Shown here: positions 44,797 to 55,645 of the stretch, piece by piece | How positions within the stretch are numbered: position 1 is the first letter of the stretch | Layout: each line of letters begins with the position of its first letter | Assembly (NCBI GenBank): GCA_902806595.1 | Contig: CADCXC010000037.1 | Location: forward strand, 1,178,001 to 1,242,000 | Direction: 5' to 3' | DNA from: Pyrenopolyporus hunteri | Taxonomy: Eukaryota > Ascomycota > Sordariomycetes > Xylariales > Hypoxylaceae | DNA: 64,000 nt | Notes under the pieces: model-generated | Database searches by the model: none | What the model was told of the DNA's origin: nothing | Seen by the model: the letters and a program-made list of their open reading frames with translations, nothing else | Position numbers and translations under genes: made by a program

Positions 44797-46013
44797 ATGG
44801 CATCTCTGCGCCCAGTGATCCGGTTGGCGCGATGGCGAGCACCTAACCATGCTCCCGCAGCTTATCTGCGACGACGTTTTGCGACAGCTTCCGACGTGAA
44901 AAACCCGGGAGCGTCAGCACAGCAACAGACACGTTCCGATAATCGAGTTAATATAGTCGAAGTAGGCCCGAGAGATGGCCTGCAGAACGAGAAGAAGTCG
45001 ATCCCTCTATCCACGAAGATTGAGCTCATCGAGAGGCTAGCGAAGACTGGACTTACTCGCATAGAAGCAGGATCCTTCGTCTCGCCGAAATGGGTACCAC
45101 AGGTTAGTATGCCTGGCATTTCAAGCAAAATAAATAATAATAATAATAATACTGACTTCGCGAAATGCTCCAGATGGATAACTCGGGTGAAATTCTTGAA
45201 CACATCCTAACAAAAAAGATCCCCTCGACCGTCCCGATCACGTACTCTTTCCTCGCCCCCAACGCGAAGGGCGTCGAGAACGCCGCCTCAATACTCAGAA
45301 AATACCCGGGCGCCTACCTAACCGAGGCCGAATCCCTCTCGGGCGCGAGCGACAAGCCGGGCATGGAACTCGCCGTCTTCGCCGCCGCGACCGAGACCTT
45401 CTCGAAGAAGAACCTCAACTGCGACATCGCGACGTCGCTCGAGAAGTTCAAGGACGTCATCCAGGAGGCGAAGAAGCTCGGCATCCGGGCGCGCGCCTAC
45501 ATCTCCGTCGTGCTGGGCTGCCCGTTCGAGGGGTACGACGTCAACCCGCACACGGTGACCGGGATCGCCACCTCGCTGCTGGAGATGGGCGCGGACGAGA
45601 TCTCCCTCGGGGACACGACGGGCATGGGCACCGCCCCGCGCACCCAGGAGCTCCTGAGGTGCATGACGGCCGCGGGCATCCGCAACGAGGACATCGCCAT
45701 GCACTTCCACGACACGTACGGCCAGGCCCTCGTCAACACGGCCATCGCGCTCGAGCGCGGCATCCGGACGTTCGACAGCTCCGTCGGCGGCCTCGGCGGC
45801 TGCCCGTATAGCCCCGGCGCTACCGGGAACGTGTCCACCGAGAACATGGTGTACTTCATCGAGAGCTTGGGCATGGATACCGGCGTCGATCTCGATGCCG
45901 TGACGGACATAGGCCAGTGGATATCGCAGGAGCTGGGCAGGCCGAATGACTCGGTTGTTGGCAAGGCGGTGCTTGGGGCCCGCGAGGCCAAGATTGCTGC
46001 GTCGGCCGCCTGA
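44797..46013 (+). CDS. hydroxymethylglutaryl-CoA lyase (mitochondrial)
   Basis: Exon 1 is 44797-45102 and exon 2 is 45174-46013, with an intron of 71 bp (GTTAGT..CTCCAG, phase 0) that contains a TAA microsatellite. The product is 381 aa. The N-terminus is Arg/Ala-rich without acids (about residues 1-32), typical of a mitochondrial presequence. The TIM-barrel lyase starts at VNIVEVGPRDGLQNEK (active-site Arg-Asp). The metal-binding HFHDTYGQALVN is present, and the signature SSVGGLGGCPYSPGATGN contains the catalytic Cys (about Cys312). The enzyme splits HMG-CoA into acetyl-CoA and acetoacetate, the last step of leucine degradation. Most of exon 2 is markedly GC-rich compared with exon 1. Confidence 0.96.
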
Positions 46014-46883
46014 AGATACGGATCGTAAAAAAGAAAAGCATGTATATATCCGATCGTATTAGCTGAGGACATATGGAAAGGGTTGTTTTGGCATTTTCCA
46101 TCATGTAGGGCTCTTACCGAGTTAGATGCCTCCTAAATCTAATTTGGCCTCACATGATTTCCCGGTGGCCTATTTGAGAGCTCACGTGTAGTGCTTAGTG
46201 AACGGGACAAAGGGGGAAAAAAAAGAGGGGGGGATTGTTTATTTGTTACAGTTTGGCACTGAGCGAAGGACGAAGCCTAGTAGGGAGGTGGATTTTGGAT
46301 ATTCATTCGTCGCTCCGTATTACATTACATGTGTCCTAATTCACATAGAACACAACGGCCATTGTCGTCACGAAACAAGGCCAAACAACCCGCGTGCGAT
46401 CGAAACGTTCCACCCCGAAGAGAACCCCTCCTATGAAGCATTGAAGCACGGAACGAATCCCTAGCCTATTCCTTGCAAGAGGGGGAATACCGGGAAGGCC
46501 TAACCTCTCAGCACGCCACAATCTGATGGCTCCCTTGCTCGTGGCCGAAATGCTCTTGTCCTTTTCTTTCCTTTTTCTCTTATCTTGTTCCTTTTAATCA
46601 GTAGTGGTGAAATGATCTTCAGCTTCCAGCCCCTATGATCCCATGAAAACATCAAACTTTCTTCCCTTAGTATGCCGTGATGCTTCGGTAGGCACATGGC
46701 CACAGATCGACATACCACGTGAAAATCGCCGACCCGCCACGATAGGTTCGATCTATAATAGGCATTCCATAGGTAGGTAGTATAAGTAATTATCGCCGAG
46801 TTCTCGGTTTATAGTCCATGCCCGCTGGGAACCTGGGAATACCACCGCGCTTAATTGTCTCAAGGAAAGCTTCTTCTCGATAT
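46014..46883. other. convergent intergenic region
   Basis: No supported gene in 870 bp between two convergent genes. An E-box-like CACGTG occurs at about 46183-46188 and CACGTG again near 46716. Short overlapping frames (46198-46464, 46336-46718) lack coding character. Confidence 0.45.
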
Positions 46884-48030
46884 TCACCAACTAATTTGAG
46901 CTGCCGTGATTGGCGTATTACTCCCCAAGACCTGCGCACGCTTCTTGGGATAGTCTAGTCGTAGTATGCTCACTCTTTTTTTGAGCCGAATTAAAACCTC
47001 AGGGTCGGTTGCCGTCTCGGAATCATCCCAGAGGCCTCTCCTAAGAACGTTCATTAACAGACTTCGAGATCTAGCCGCCACCGCTAAAGCCATATTGACG
47101 TTTCCACTAGCCTTCAGGTACTGCTTCTTGGGCTCATATTTGCTTGTGAGATCTGTTAAAAGCGCTTGGGTGGTGATGGCGGGCACGTTTTGGACTTGGT
47201 CGGCGATAAAACTCGCCAGACTTGCGGAGACGTTGTCGTTGTCGTTGAAATGGTATGTGATTTGATCACGAATATATCTTGGGTAGGGCCCGATAAGAAC
47301 CTGATATTATATAGTTAGCAGTGAATATTAACATATATCGTCTCCTGAGAACTGGTGAAACCCTATCACTTCGCGACTCAAAATAGGTGAAAGACAAAGC
47401 ACTCAGAGTAGAGAGTCTTTTAGTACTTACCTTTTTATAGAAGTCCGAGTACTCGGAAGACGGCGGACCCTGAAAGGGATTATGGAAAGTAACATCGTGG
47501 CTCATTTCGAATGGAGTATTCGCGAGAAGAATGTTATTTGAAGCGAGGCCCTCAAGGAATGCTTTGTGATCCTGCTGAAGAATCATGATGTGGTTCTCCG
47601 GGTAGGGGTCCTTTCCGTGCATCTTGACCAGGTGAGTCATGACAGAACCCTTGAAAGAAAGAAGGCGACTGTGATTCATAGAAACGACAGGGATCTCCCA
47701 GAGTTCGAGGGTCATGCGCAGATTGACACCGCAGGTAACGATCTCAATGAATAGATGACGTTTTAGCATTACGTCGAGGGCTTCAGCTGAGACCTGGCGG
47801 TTAACTCGTAGGATAGCCAGGTCAAATTTATAACGAATCAAGCCGCCGGACTGGCCTCCAGCCGGTTGGTTCATTGGCAAAGCCGGCCTCGGTAGCTTCT
47901 CCCGCGGGCGGACTACCTCATAGTAGATAGCGTTCCGTAACTCCGGGGGAAGGTCCAGAAAACGGAAAGGCATTTCCGGAACGCTTGCCGTCGACAAGTG
48001 TCCAGTGGTGGTGGCCAGGTTAGAAGGCAT
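46884..48030 (-). CDS. 2EXR/F-box-like domain protein
   Basis: Exon 1 is 48030-47431 and exon 2 is 47300-46884, with an intron of 130 bp (GTAAGT..TATCAG, phase 0). The product is 338 aa. Near the N-terminus, FRFLDLPPELRNAIYYEV (about residues 22-39) is the F-box-like helix that begins the 2EXR-type domain common in filamentous ascomycetes. It is followed by the typical ILRVNRQVSAEALDVMLKR segment. The rest is mixed alpha/beta without a recognised motif. Members of this large family are thought to act in protein interaction or ubiquitin-ligase adaptors, but most are unstudied and I claim no specific role. No signal peptide is present. The gene is divergent from trm6. Confidence 0.85.
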
Positions 48031-48858
48031 ATTGTTGACGGTAACGAGCTTTGGCTTTGGTTCGTCGAAAAGAAAGATAGTGTCGGTTGGTATGTGATGA
48101 TGAAGAAAAGAAAAAGAAAAAAAGAGTGAAGAACGCGTCGAGAGTCGTGTATGTGTTTAAATCCAGGTTGCTTGAGGGAGGGTGATGGCAGTCGCGACAG
48201 CAACTGTTCTACTGTCTAGGTGATTACCTAGGTAGGTACCCAGGTACTTGCGCTTTGCGGCAGTTTGCTAAGGACTACTACCTACCTACTATCTTGGTAT
48301 ATGTAAGGTAGGTACCTATTCACCGCCGAGTGAAGCCGATATCTTCTTACCCACATAGGTAGTTAGGTAGGTACGTAAAGTGCTGATGGTGGTTATTACG
48401 CTGGCTCAATGCCGAGTACACGGTGCTTCTCATGTTTAAACGAGTAGCCTACGACCCAGAGCATTCTTAGTTAGGGTAGTCTCTAATTCAATATCGGTCG
48501 GTAAATCTGGGTATTCTTGGATCAGAGCAATATATATACCATGTAGGCAGGCAGATATATAATTTTGAAGTTTGAATTAAAGCATTAGGGAGGAATACTT
48601 ACATGTATCCGGTCGTACCTGCGTGTATGACTACCTAGGTAGGTAGGTACATATGTACATCTTCCGGGGCTGTTACCTAAAAGCTGTAGGTACTACCCCA
48701 CGTGGCTCAGTCCGGCATGCTAGCCCGCCCGGGCCACCCACCCCCACAGTGGGGTTAATGCCAATACTCCGAATCTGCAGTCCGGTTTTAATGAAACTTT
48801 GACCTCCAATTTTCACATAAAATTCATTCGCAACCCGGAACCAAACCAAGATATTGAC
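48031..48858. other. divergent promoter region (2EXR gene / trm6)
   Basis: This 828-bp region has dense TACCTAGGTAGGTACC motifs (48221-48248, 48285-48318, 48355-48378, 48632-48660) and a CACGTGG box at about 48700. No supported gene. Confidence 0.5.
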
Positions 48859-50755
48859 ATGCACTCCTTGGTCCAACCCCACGCCTGGGTTGCTCTCAAG
48901 CTTCCCTCTGGGAACGTTCGAGTAATAGAGGTCATCCCAAATACGTATGCCATCGTCGGTCACTGAAAATGACCGCATCAACTAATAGTTTTCTTCTAGA
49001 ACCGTCTCGCTGGGGAAGTACGGATCATTCCCAAGTAATCTCATCATTCACCGACCATACCACCTTACCTACGAGCTACAGGATAGACGGCCAGGGGAAA
49101 CTTTCAATCGGTTACGAGTTGTGCCGGCCTCTGAGCTGTATAGCGATATCCTGTCCTCTAGTGCAACTGCTGGCTCGCCAGAAGGAGAGACCCCCATAAC
49201 AAATGACGACGAGGATGCGGAAAATGCGACGCCTGCTGACATCGAGTACTCGCTCGTCGACCCTGAATCCGGCGCGGTCGTTGCTAGGACCGACCGAGTC
49301 GAGCTGGATGCTTCGGCGCGTCAGACGTTAACCACAGAGGAGATAGAAGCCTTGAAGAAAGATGGCACAGATGCAGGTAGAAACCTAATAGCAAAGCTCT
49401 TGCTATCACACACGGCAATCGACCAGAAGACACAGTATTCATTGGAGAAATACAAGCTACTCAAGACCAAAAAGTACATACGGAGATTCTCTGTGCTGCC
49501 CATGGATGTGCCTATGCTTACTCACTGGCAACTGGAAGTGAAGGATCCGAGTAAGATCCTGGATATGAGGGAAGAGATGATAGCTCTATTAGGATGTTGG
49601 GCCAATGTGCATTTTGGGGGAGAGGACCAGTCTGGGGACGAGAGCACCCAGGACGCCGACAAGCAGGACCGGACGGACTTCCAACCCACACCTGGACGAT
49701 GGCTTATCGTGGATGATACGGGGGGTTTACTAGCAGCAGCCATGGCAGAAAGAATGGGCATCCTCTATCCGTCCGAAAAAGGAGCTGCAGAGGATGGAAA
49801 AGAGCCCGTATCGCCAAATATGCAGCAAAAGGACCAGTTAAGCCATCGAGGAGTCATCATGAATGCTGAAGAGCCTCCATCAGCAATGACTGATGAACAT
49901 GGCGTCCCGGGATCGCAGCCACTCCACGTTGCCAAAACCGCCCACGGAGACGGGAAGCCACGATGTAACGACTTAGCAGTACCATTTGCGCATTCTAATA
50001 CCCTTACCGTTGTACACGCTAACCAACAGCCGAATCTAACTTTCCTGCGAGATTATGGCTTCGATATTACCAACCCTATGGATGCACCAGACCACCCCCT
50101 AGCCTCGCATCTGATGACCATATCTTGGCTACAGCTCGTTGAGCCGAAGCTGGACCCTACATATTCGTCCGAGCTGCCAAATGTCTCACCCGAGGTGCTT
50201 CGTTCTTGGAAGCCTAATCGCCGCGGTACGTACCACCGTAAGCGCCGCCGCTGGGTCAGAGTCCATCATGTTGTCGACGCTACACGAAAGGGAGAATTCT
50301 CTGGGTTGGTGATTGCCAGCACTATGGACCCCATCTCTATTATGCGTCACCTGGTTCCGCTCCTTGCTGGCGGGGCGCCCATCGCTATATATTCGCAATC
50401 TATCGAGCCTTTGACGGCGCTAGTTGACTGTTACAGCATAGCGCGTCGTGCAGCTTGGGTATCGAGTCCGCCTGATGAGGCAGTAGGCAAGACGCCGGAA
50501 GAACTGGAACAGTGGCCTGGGACCGAGGAGTTCCCGTTAAACCCATCACTCGTACTGGGTGCCTCTCTACAGACAAGCCGTGTAAGAAAATGGCAGGTCC
50601 TGCCAGGAAGAACACATCCTCTGATGACAAGTAGGGGTGGAGCAGAGGGTTACATCTTTACGGCATGGAGAGTCAAGCCCGCAGAAGGCAAGGTAGAAGC
50701 CAGGGGCAAGGCGCGCACTCGAAAAAGGAAGCTCGAGGAGTCAGCACAAGAATAA
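48859..50755 (+). CDS. trm6: tRNA (adenine-58-N1) methyltransferase non-catalytic subunit Trm6
   Basis: Exon 1 is 48859-48944 and exon 2 is 49000-50755, with an intron of 55 bp (GTATGC..TTCTAG, phase 2). The product is 613 aa. The small first exon encodes MHSLVQPHAWVALKLPSGNV and joins in frame to VSLGKYGSFPSNLIIHRPYHLTYEL, the conserved N-terminal beta domain of Trm6. Other family blocks are LTTEEIEALKKDGTDAG, SLEKYKLLKTKKYIRRFSVLP, ALLGCWANVHFGG and GRWLIVDDTGGLLAAAMAERMGILYP. The C-terminal Rossmann-like half contains FSGLVIASTMDPISIMRHLVPLLAGGAPI. Trm6 pairs with Trm61 to make m1A58 in tRNAs, including initiator tRNA. A basic tail (RTRKRKLEE) could be a nuclear signal. An acidic and variable insert lies at about residues 200-260. 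Confidence 0.95.
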
Positions 50756-51025
50756 GTAGATGAATAGACGAGCAAGGCGTTTGGGATGAATGGTAATGTG
50801 ATTGCATCCATCGGCGTTAGAAAGCCCTCTTTCAGGGGAGGTAAGGTATAACGGCGTAACTCTAGCATTGGCTAGCTCCAGTCTGGTCGTCGGGCCACAT
50901 GGATTTGCGATAGATATCCCCATAACAAGCATTTCTACCCCCGTAACCATTTGAACCCGACACAAGCTTAACAAGCTTTTCCTATGTTTGGGACTCTTAT
51001 TTATCATATGGACTTCCCCTATGTC
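50756..51025. other. convergent 3' flank between trm6 and the ARPC3 gene
   Basis: Short AT-rich stretch with the 3' UTRs of two convergent genes. Nothing else seen. Confidence 0.5.
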
Positions 51026-51830
51026 TTACAATGACTTGCCCATGAATTTCCTCTTTGTAAAACTCAACCACCACTTGCTCGGCTTTGTGTCGTCTTCGTC
51101 GTAGACCCGCGCTAGCAACCGTGAAGCCAGCTCCTGGCGCACCTGGGACAGATACTGTCGTAGCTGTTCGGCATCCTGTCTGTCTCGGGGGGGCTCGTAA
51201 ATCTGTATGTGCTGGGTTAGATATGGACCAAGAGATACACCAGTAGTACTTTCTCATCAGAGAAACTAGAGTTGAACATATGGACATACCTGGTTCAGGG
51301 GAAAAGCCGGGTCACCAGGGATGGCAAAATTAAGGTCCAGAGCGGTGTTGAGGACCTCCTTCGTGGCGTCCCTTAGAGAATGCTGGGGGCGGATCTTGCC
51401 GAGGCACTCGCTCACAAACAAGATGCCGTAGATCAGCAGGCGGTCGGCCGGCCCCTGGATCTCGAAGTTGCGGAAGAAGGTGTTGGCGCGGAAGAGCGAG
51501 AGCACCTCGTCCAGGATGTCGTAGGACTCCGAGTCCGGGTCCGGGCTCTCGTTGGCTGGGAGTGGCGGGTTGGGCTGCGGGAGCACGTACGCGGGACCTC
51601 GGGTCTTGGTGCGGAGGGGGAGCAGAGGGACGTTCCCGATTAGACGTGGGATGTTGGGATCATTGTTGAACATGGAGTTGTAGGCCTAGTATACGGTGTG
51701 TTTGTTAGTTTCGGGAAGTAGAGTCGACTACTAAGATATAGGGTCTTAAGGGGACCTCATCATGGGAGGTTAGGTAGATGGCATGGTATGTTGGCGAGAC
51801 TTTTACTGGTAGAAATGCACGTACCGGCAT
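51026..51830 (-). CDS. arc18: Arp2/3 complex subunit 3 (ARPC3, p21)
   Basis: Three exons: 51830-51825 (a two-codon first exon, ATG CCG), 51685-51290 and 51202-51026 (192 aa). The introns are 139 bp (GTACGT..ACTAG) and 87 bp (GTATGT..ATACAG), phase 0 at both. The sequence follows the ARPC3 family: MPAYNSMFNN, RLIGNVPLLPLRTKTRGPAYVLP, DILDEVLSLFRANTFFRNFEIQGPADRLLIYGILFVSECL, DATKEVLNTALDLNFAIPGDPAFPLNQ and a C-terminal KWWLSFTKRKFMGKSL. ARPC3 is a structural subunit of the complex that nucleates branched actin at endocytic patches. The mini-exon is supported by the conserved MPAY start, which would otherwise be missing. Confidence 0.95.
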
Positions 51831-51981
51831 CTTGTCAAGAGTTCACCGAGGGGAGTCGGTGGTAGCTCGACTGTCCTGCAACTCTAGGATACTTTGGTAT
51901 GTATTTCTCAGGTCGGCTTCGGAGGAGGCTTGCGAGGCTTGGGGCGAGCTGAGGCTGACGTCTCCTTGTACCTAACGTAAC

Positions 51982-53333
51982 CCACGCCGGACCGTAAGAA
52001 GATTTTCCGCCAAACCGCCAATTTAAAGAATTTCCAGAAATTTAAGTTGAAAGACCCACTTTAAATACAGGGGTATACTAAAGTTATAAGGGATTACAAC
52101 GCATACGTTCATTATAAAACTGATTAATTAAATAATTTTTAATTAATTTTTTATAATTATAAAATTTATAACGTTATTTTTTTTTTACTTTTAAAGCGTT
52201 TTATTATATTTAAATATTTCGCGATTATATAATTTATTTTTTTAAAAATAAATATATATTAAAATATAAAATATATATATATTATTTAATTATAATTTAT
52301 TAAATAACGATAATTTTATACGATTAAATATAATAATAACTTTAATTAATAATTAATTTTATTTAAAAAAAAATAAATTTTAAATAATTTAATAATATTT
52401 TATAAATATAATAAATATATAAAATACGTAAAATTTATACGACGTATTTTATAATAATATTAAACGTTATAAATTTTATATTTATAAAAAAATTTAATAA
52501 TTATATACGTTATAAATTTTATAATTTTAATATATTTTTATAATAAAATAAATTTTTAATTTAAATTTTTAAAAATTTTTTAAATTAATAATTTAACGAA
52601 AAAATTACTTATAATTCAATATATATAATTTTATAAAAAATTATTAATAAAAAACGTTATTATATATATTCGAATAAATATTAATATATAATACGTTAAA
52701 TTATAAATAATTTTTTCGTTAAATCGTTAATTTAAAAAATTTTTAAAAATTTAAATTAAAAATTTATTTTAATTATAAAAATACGTTAAAATTATAAAAT
52801 TTATAACATATATAATTATTAAATCTTTTTATAAATATAAAATTTATAATATTTAATATTATTATAAAATTTATCGTATAAATTTTACGTATTTTATATA
52901 TTTATTATATTTACGTAATATTATTAAATTATTTAAAATTTATTTTTTTTTAAATAAAATTAATTATTAATTAAAGTTATTATTATATTTAATCGTATAA
53001 AATTATCGTTATTTAATAAATTATAATTAAATATACGTATATATTTTATATTTTAATACGTATTTATTTTTAAAAAAATAAATTATATAATTATAAAATA
53101 TTTAAATATAATAAAATATTTTAAAAATAAAAAAAAAATAATATTATAAATTTTATAATTATAAAAAATTAATTAAAAATTATATAATTAATTAATTTTA
53201 TAATAACCGTATACGTTATAATCTTTTATAACTTTAACGTACCTTTATAATTAAAGTAGGTTTTTCAACTTGAAAATTTAAAATATTTTCGATTTAACGG
53301 TTTAACGGAAAATCTTCTTACGGTCCGGCGTGG
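51982..53333. mobile_element. RIP-degraded palindromic (foldback/TIR-type) element, about 1.35 kb
   Basis: The ends CCACGCCGGACCGTAAGAAG (from 51982) and its reverse complement (ending 53333) are identical over about 28 bp. Inverted symmetry then continues inward for the whole element: left arm about 51982-52627, right arm about 52685-53333, loop about 57 nt. Arm differences are mostly C/T and G/A transitions, as RIP would give. The core is almost pure A/T, with cytosines left nearly only in CpG. No open frame or transposase is recognisable. Flanks show no clear target-site duplication. It could be a foldback element, a MITE-like derivative, or an inverted duplication of a transposon end. The outer about 100 bp of the left arm is less mutated than that of the right arm. 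Confidence 0.8.
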
Positions 53334-54307
53334 CACAATCTTATGAGTTGGGCATGAGTCTCGGAACTTGTGTGAGCTTGGATAAACATATTATGCAAAG
53401 TACCTAAAAGCAGGTGCCAAGTGTACCACACCGTGTGAATTAAGTATCCGATGGCAAGCTTACGCGGTACCCTCCCACACTAAGAATAGAGGTACGTAGG
53501 TACGTAGTACATGGATGACATGGCACTAATTTTAATGTGTGAGCTAAGGCGAATGACTTGCATCCACAACCACGTCTACCTTGGTAGTGGGTCCCGATTT
53601 GACCAGCAAATTACAGGCAAGTACAAGCCGTGATTGGCGGCGGACCGCCTGTGGCGTCGACCAATCTATCATAAAGTAGTAAGGCTGGAGCCTAGCCCTA
53701 ACTCTATTCGGCGGCGCACAAGATCACCTGAATTCGCGCGACGGTGGTGACAAAGGATTTGCTTGGATTACCTGGCCGCATTCAAATTGTTAAAGGAGTC
53801 CACGTATTTTTGCCCGTTAAATGCCCCTCCACGTCGCGTCTTCCTTCTCATCCACTCTCCTTGTCCATTTTGCCGCCCGGTGTCAGAACTGTTGCATCTT
53901 CTTTCTTCATCAACCCCCTTACATCACAATCAAAACTAGGGGTTTCATTTTTATTCTCAACAATTGCTTCGTTTTATTTAGCGAATCCTAAATAGCGTGG
54001 TGCATCGTATCTCATCACACTTATTCCATCGCATACCACGTAACATCACATAACATCACATAACATAACATCCCATCGCATCATACTTTTGTACTCGTCA
54101 GAAGGTGCATATTTTACCATAGCGTACTCCAGCCACTTCTGAGCCTAGATACAGCAAGGTTCAATTAACCACCTTGTGAGTTTGCCCCCTACGCACCTCT
54201 CCTTTTTTTTCTTCCCCTCTCTTTTCGTCTACCCCGCGTTTTCACGGTCCATGCTAACACCATATCACCAAGCCAAATAACATATTAATATCAATATTTC
54301 TACTGTT
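53334..54307. other. promoter and 5' leader of the 54308 gene
   Basis: Normal base composition resumes sharply after the palindromic element. A short tandem repeat (TAACATCACA units, 54041-54075) lies in the probable 5' UTR, followed by a pyrimidine-rich tract (about 54200-54235). No separate gene supported. Confidence 0.5.
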
Positions 54308-55645
54308 ATGCCATCCAGTAGACCACGTCTGATGATGGATGTGATGGGTGTGAGAATGAAGCGCAGGCGGCAGAACCCCAAAAAGACCCATCGAGGGGTA
54401 ACAACCCCGGAGATTGGGTCAATTTACGATATTCTACATGACTATGCGGGCACCTCACTTTATCTACCACCACTTTGCTGGACGGACCTGCACATCCAGG
54501 TCCTCGGCTGCCGCTTCGTACGGCAAGCCCCCGTGGATACACCAACACCGTCATCCTTACCGCGGAAATCACCTCACACCCAAGCATCGCAAACTGTGGT
54601 GGCTATTTGTCGAGCTCTCGATAGCATTATGAGTACCGATACCAGCGCCTACCAGCAGAATGAAGCAGTGAAGACCGTCTTGGAAAAGCTATTCCCTTAT
54701 CAATTATTTCCAACCAGTCGCGAACTCATTATTCGATGCGGCAAGGATCGCTGCGTAAACGGAATCCACTGCCAGACAATCTGGAAGGACCCGTTGATCT
54801 CACCCTCGTTCGAGTCCTCTACCACCTGCGGTTTATCATCGGGCTCAACAGTAAGCAAACCGATAGACATTAAGGCCCCGTTCAACACTCCTGTACTAGC
54901 CTATCTAGATCGCGATTATCTCAAACACATCAGAGAGCATTGCTTCCGCATACCATTAGGCCCGGGCGGATTATTCAACGCCCCTATCTACAACTTGCAG
55001 AAGATTCGATCGCAAAAGCTGTTCCCTAAAGTCCCTGACGAGGATCATCATATCCTCGCTATCATGCTAGCAATGGCCCAGCAACATGCGTATGCAAGCG
55101 TCTACACGGGAGAGGGTTTCGCGCCAAAAGATGTCAAACTTCGCCTCTTGACGGTCTCTAAGATTGATTGTTCGTTCGTCGTCTACACAAGCGTCATCCC
55201 TGCAGCATTCTTAGCCCTGTTCCACGAGCCTTTTAAGGCGCCACAGGGAGATTCGCGAGTCATAATTAACTATCAGCGAGTCCCGGTCTGGCCGGTTTTG
55301 GGCCTCAAAGAACGCCTAGGGCAGGCTCTTGGTAAAGACCTCGTTGGCGAGTTTGATGTTGATCACATAGAGACCTTCGAGGACGAGCCGGTTTCCAGTT
55401 CCTCAGAAGACAGCGATGATATTCCAGATCTGAAATGGGAGACTATATTCTCAAAGTTCAACAAAAGGGATGGGTCGACGTCTAATACACCCCCGGTAAC
55501 ACCACCATCACCAAAACGCAAGAGACATATGCTATCTCAGGTCTTTAACACAAGCTTCTCCGAGGATCGCGAATCTTCCGACTACCCAAGTGAGTTATTG
55601 GCGAAGCGCAGGTGTTTAGAAGGTAGGGTTGGTGTCGTGAGATGA
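54308..55645 (+). CDS. unrecognised protein, probably a fungal-specific conserved hypothetical (445 aa)
   Basis: A single exon encodes 445 aa. The start has a basic cluster (MKRRRQNPKK, about residues 17-26), and a second basic patch (SPKRKRH) lies near the C-terminus. Both could be nuclear-localisation signals. A central folded region (about residues 110-345) has a Cys/His patch (RCGKDRCVNGIHC), an aromatic/Leu-rich segment (DRDYLKHIREHCFRIPLGPGGLF) and DEDHHILAIMLAMAQQHAYAS. The C-terminal part is acidic, then Ser/Thr/Pro-rich (EDEPVSSSSEDSDD, TPPVTPPSPK). I recall similar unnamed fungal proteins around the MAQQH segment but cannot name a domain. No signal peptide or membrane segment is present. 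Confidence 0.75.
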   Translation: MPSSRPRLMMDVMGVRMKRRRQNPKKTHRGVTTPEIGSIYDILHDYAGTSLYLPPLCWTDLHIQVLGCRFVRQAPVDTPTPSSLPRKSPHTQASQTVVAICRALDSIMSTDTSAYQQNEAVKTVLEKLFPYQLFPTSRELIIRCGKDRCVNGIHCQTIWKDPLISPSFESSTTCGLSSGSTVSKPIDIKAPFNTPVLAYLDRDYLKHIREHCFRIPLGPGGLFNAPIYNLQKIRSQKLFPKVPDEDHHILAIMLAMAQQHAYASVYTGEGFAPKDVKLRLLTVSKIDCSFVVYTSVIPAAFLALFHEPFKAPQGDSRVIINYQRVPVWPVLGLKERLGQALGKDLVGEFDVDHIETFEDEPVSSSSEDSDDIPDLKWETIFSKFNKRDGSTSNTPPVTPPSPKRKRHMLSQVFNTSFSEDRESSDYPSELLAKRRCLEGRVGVVR

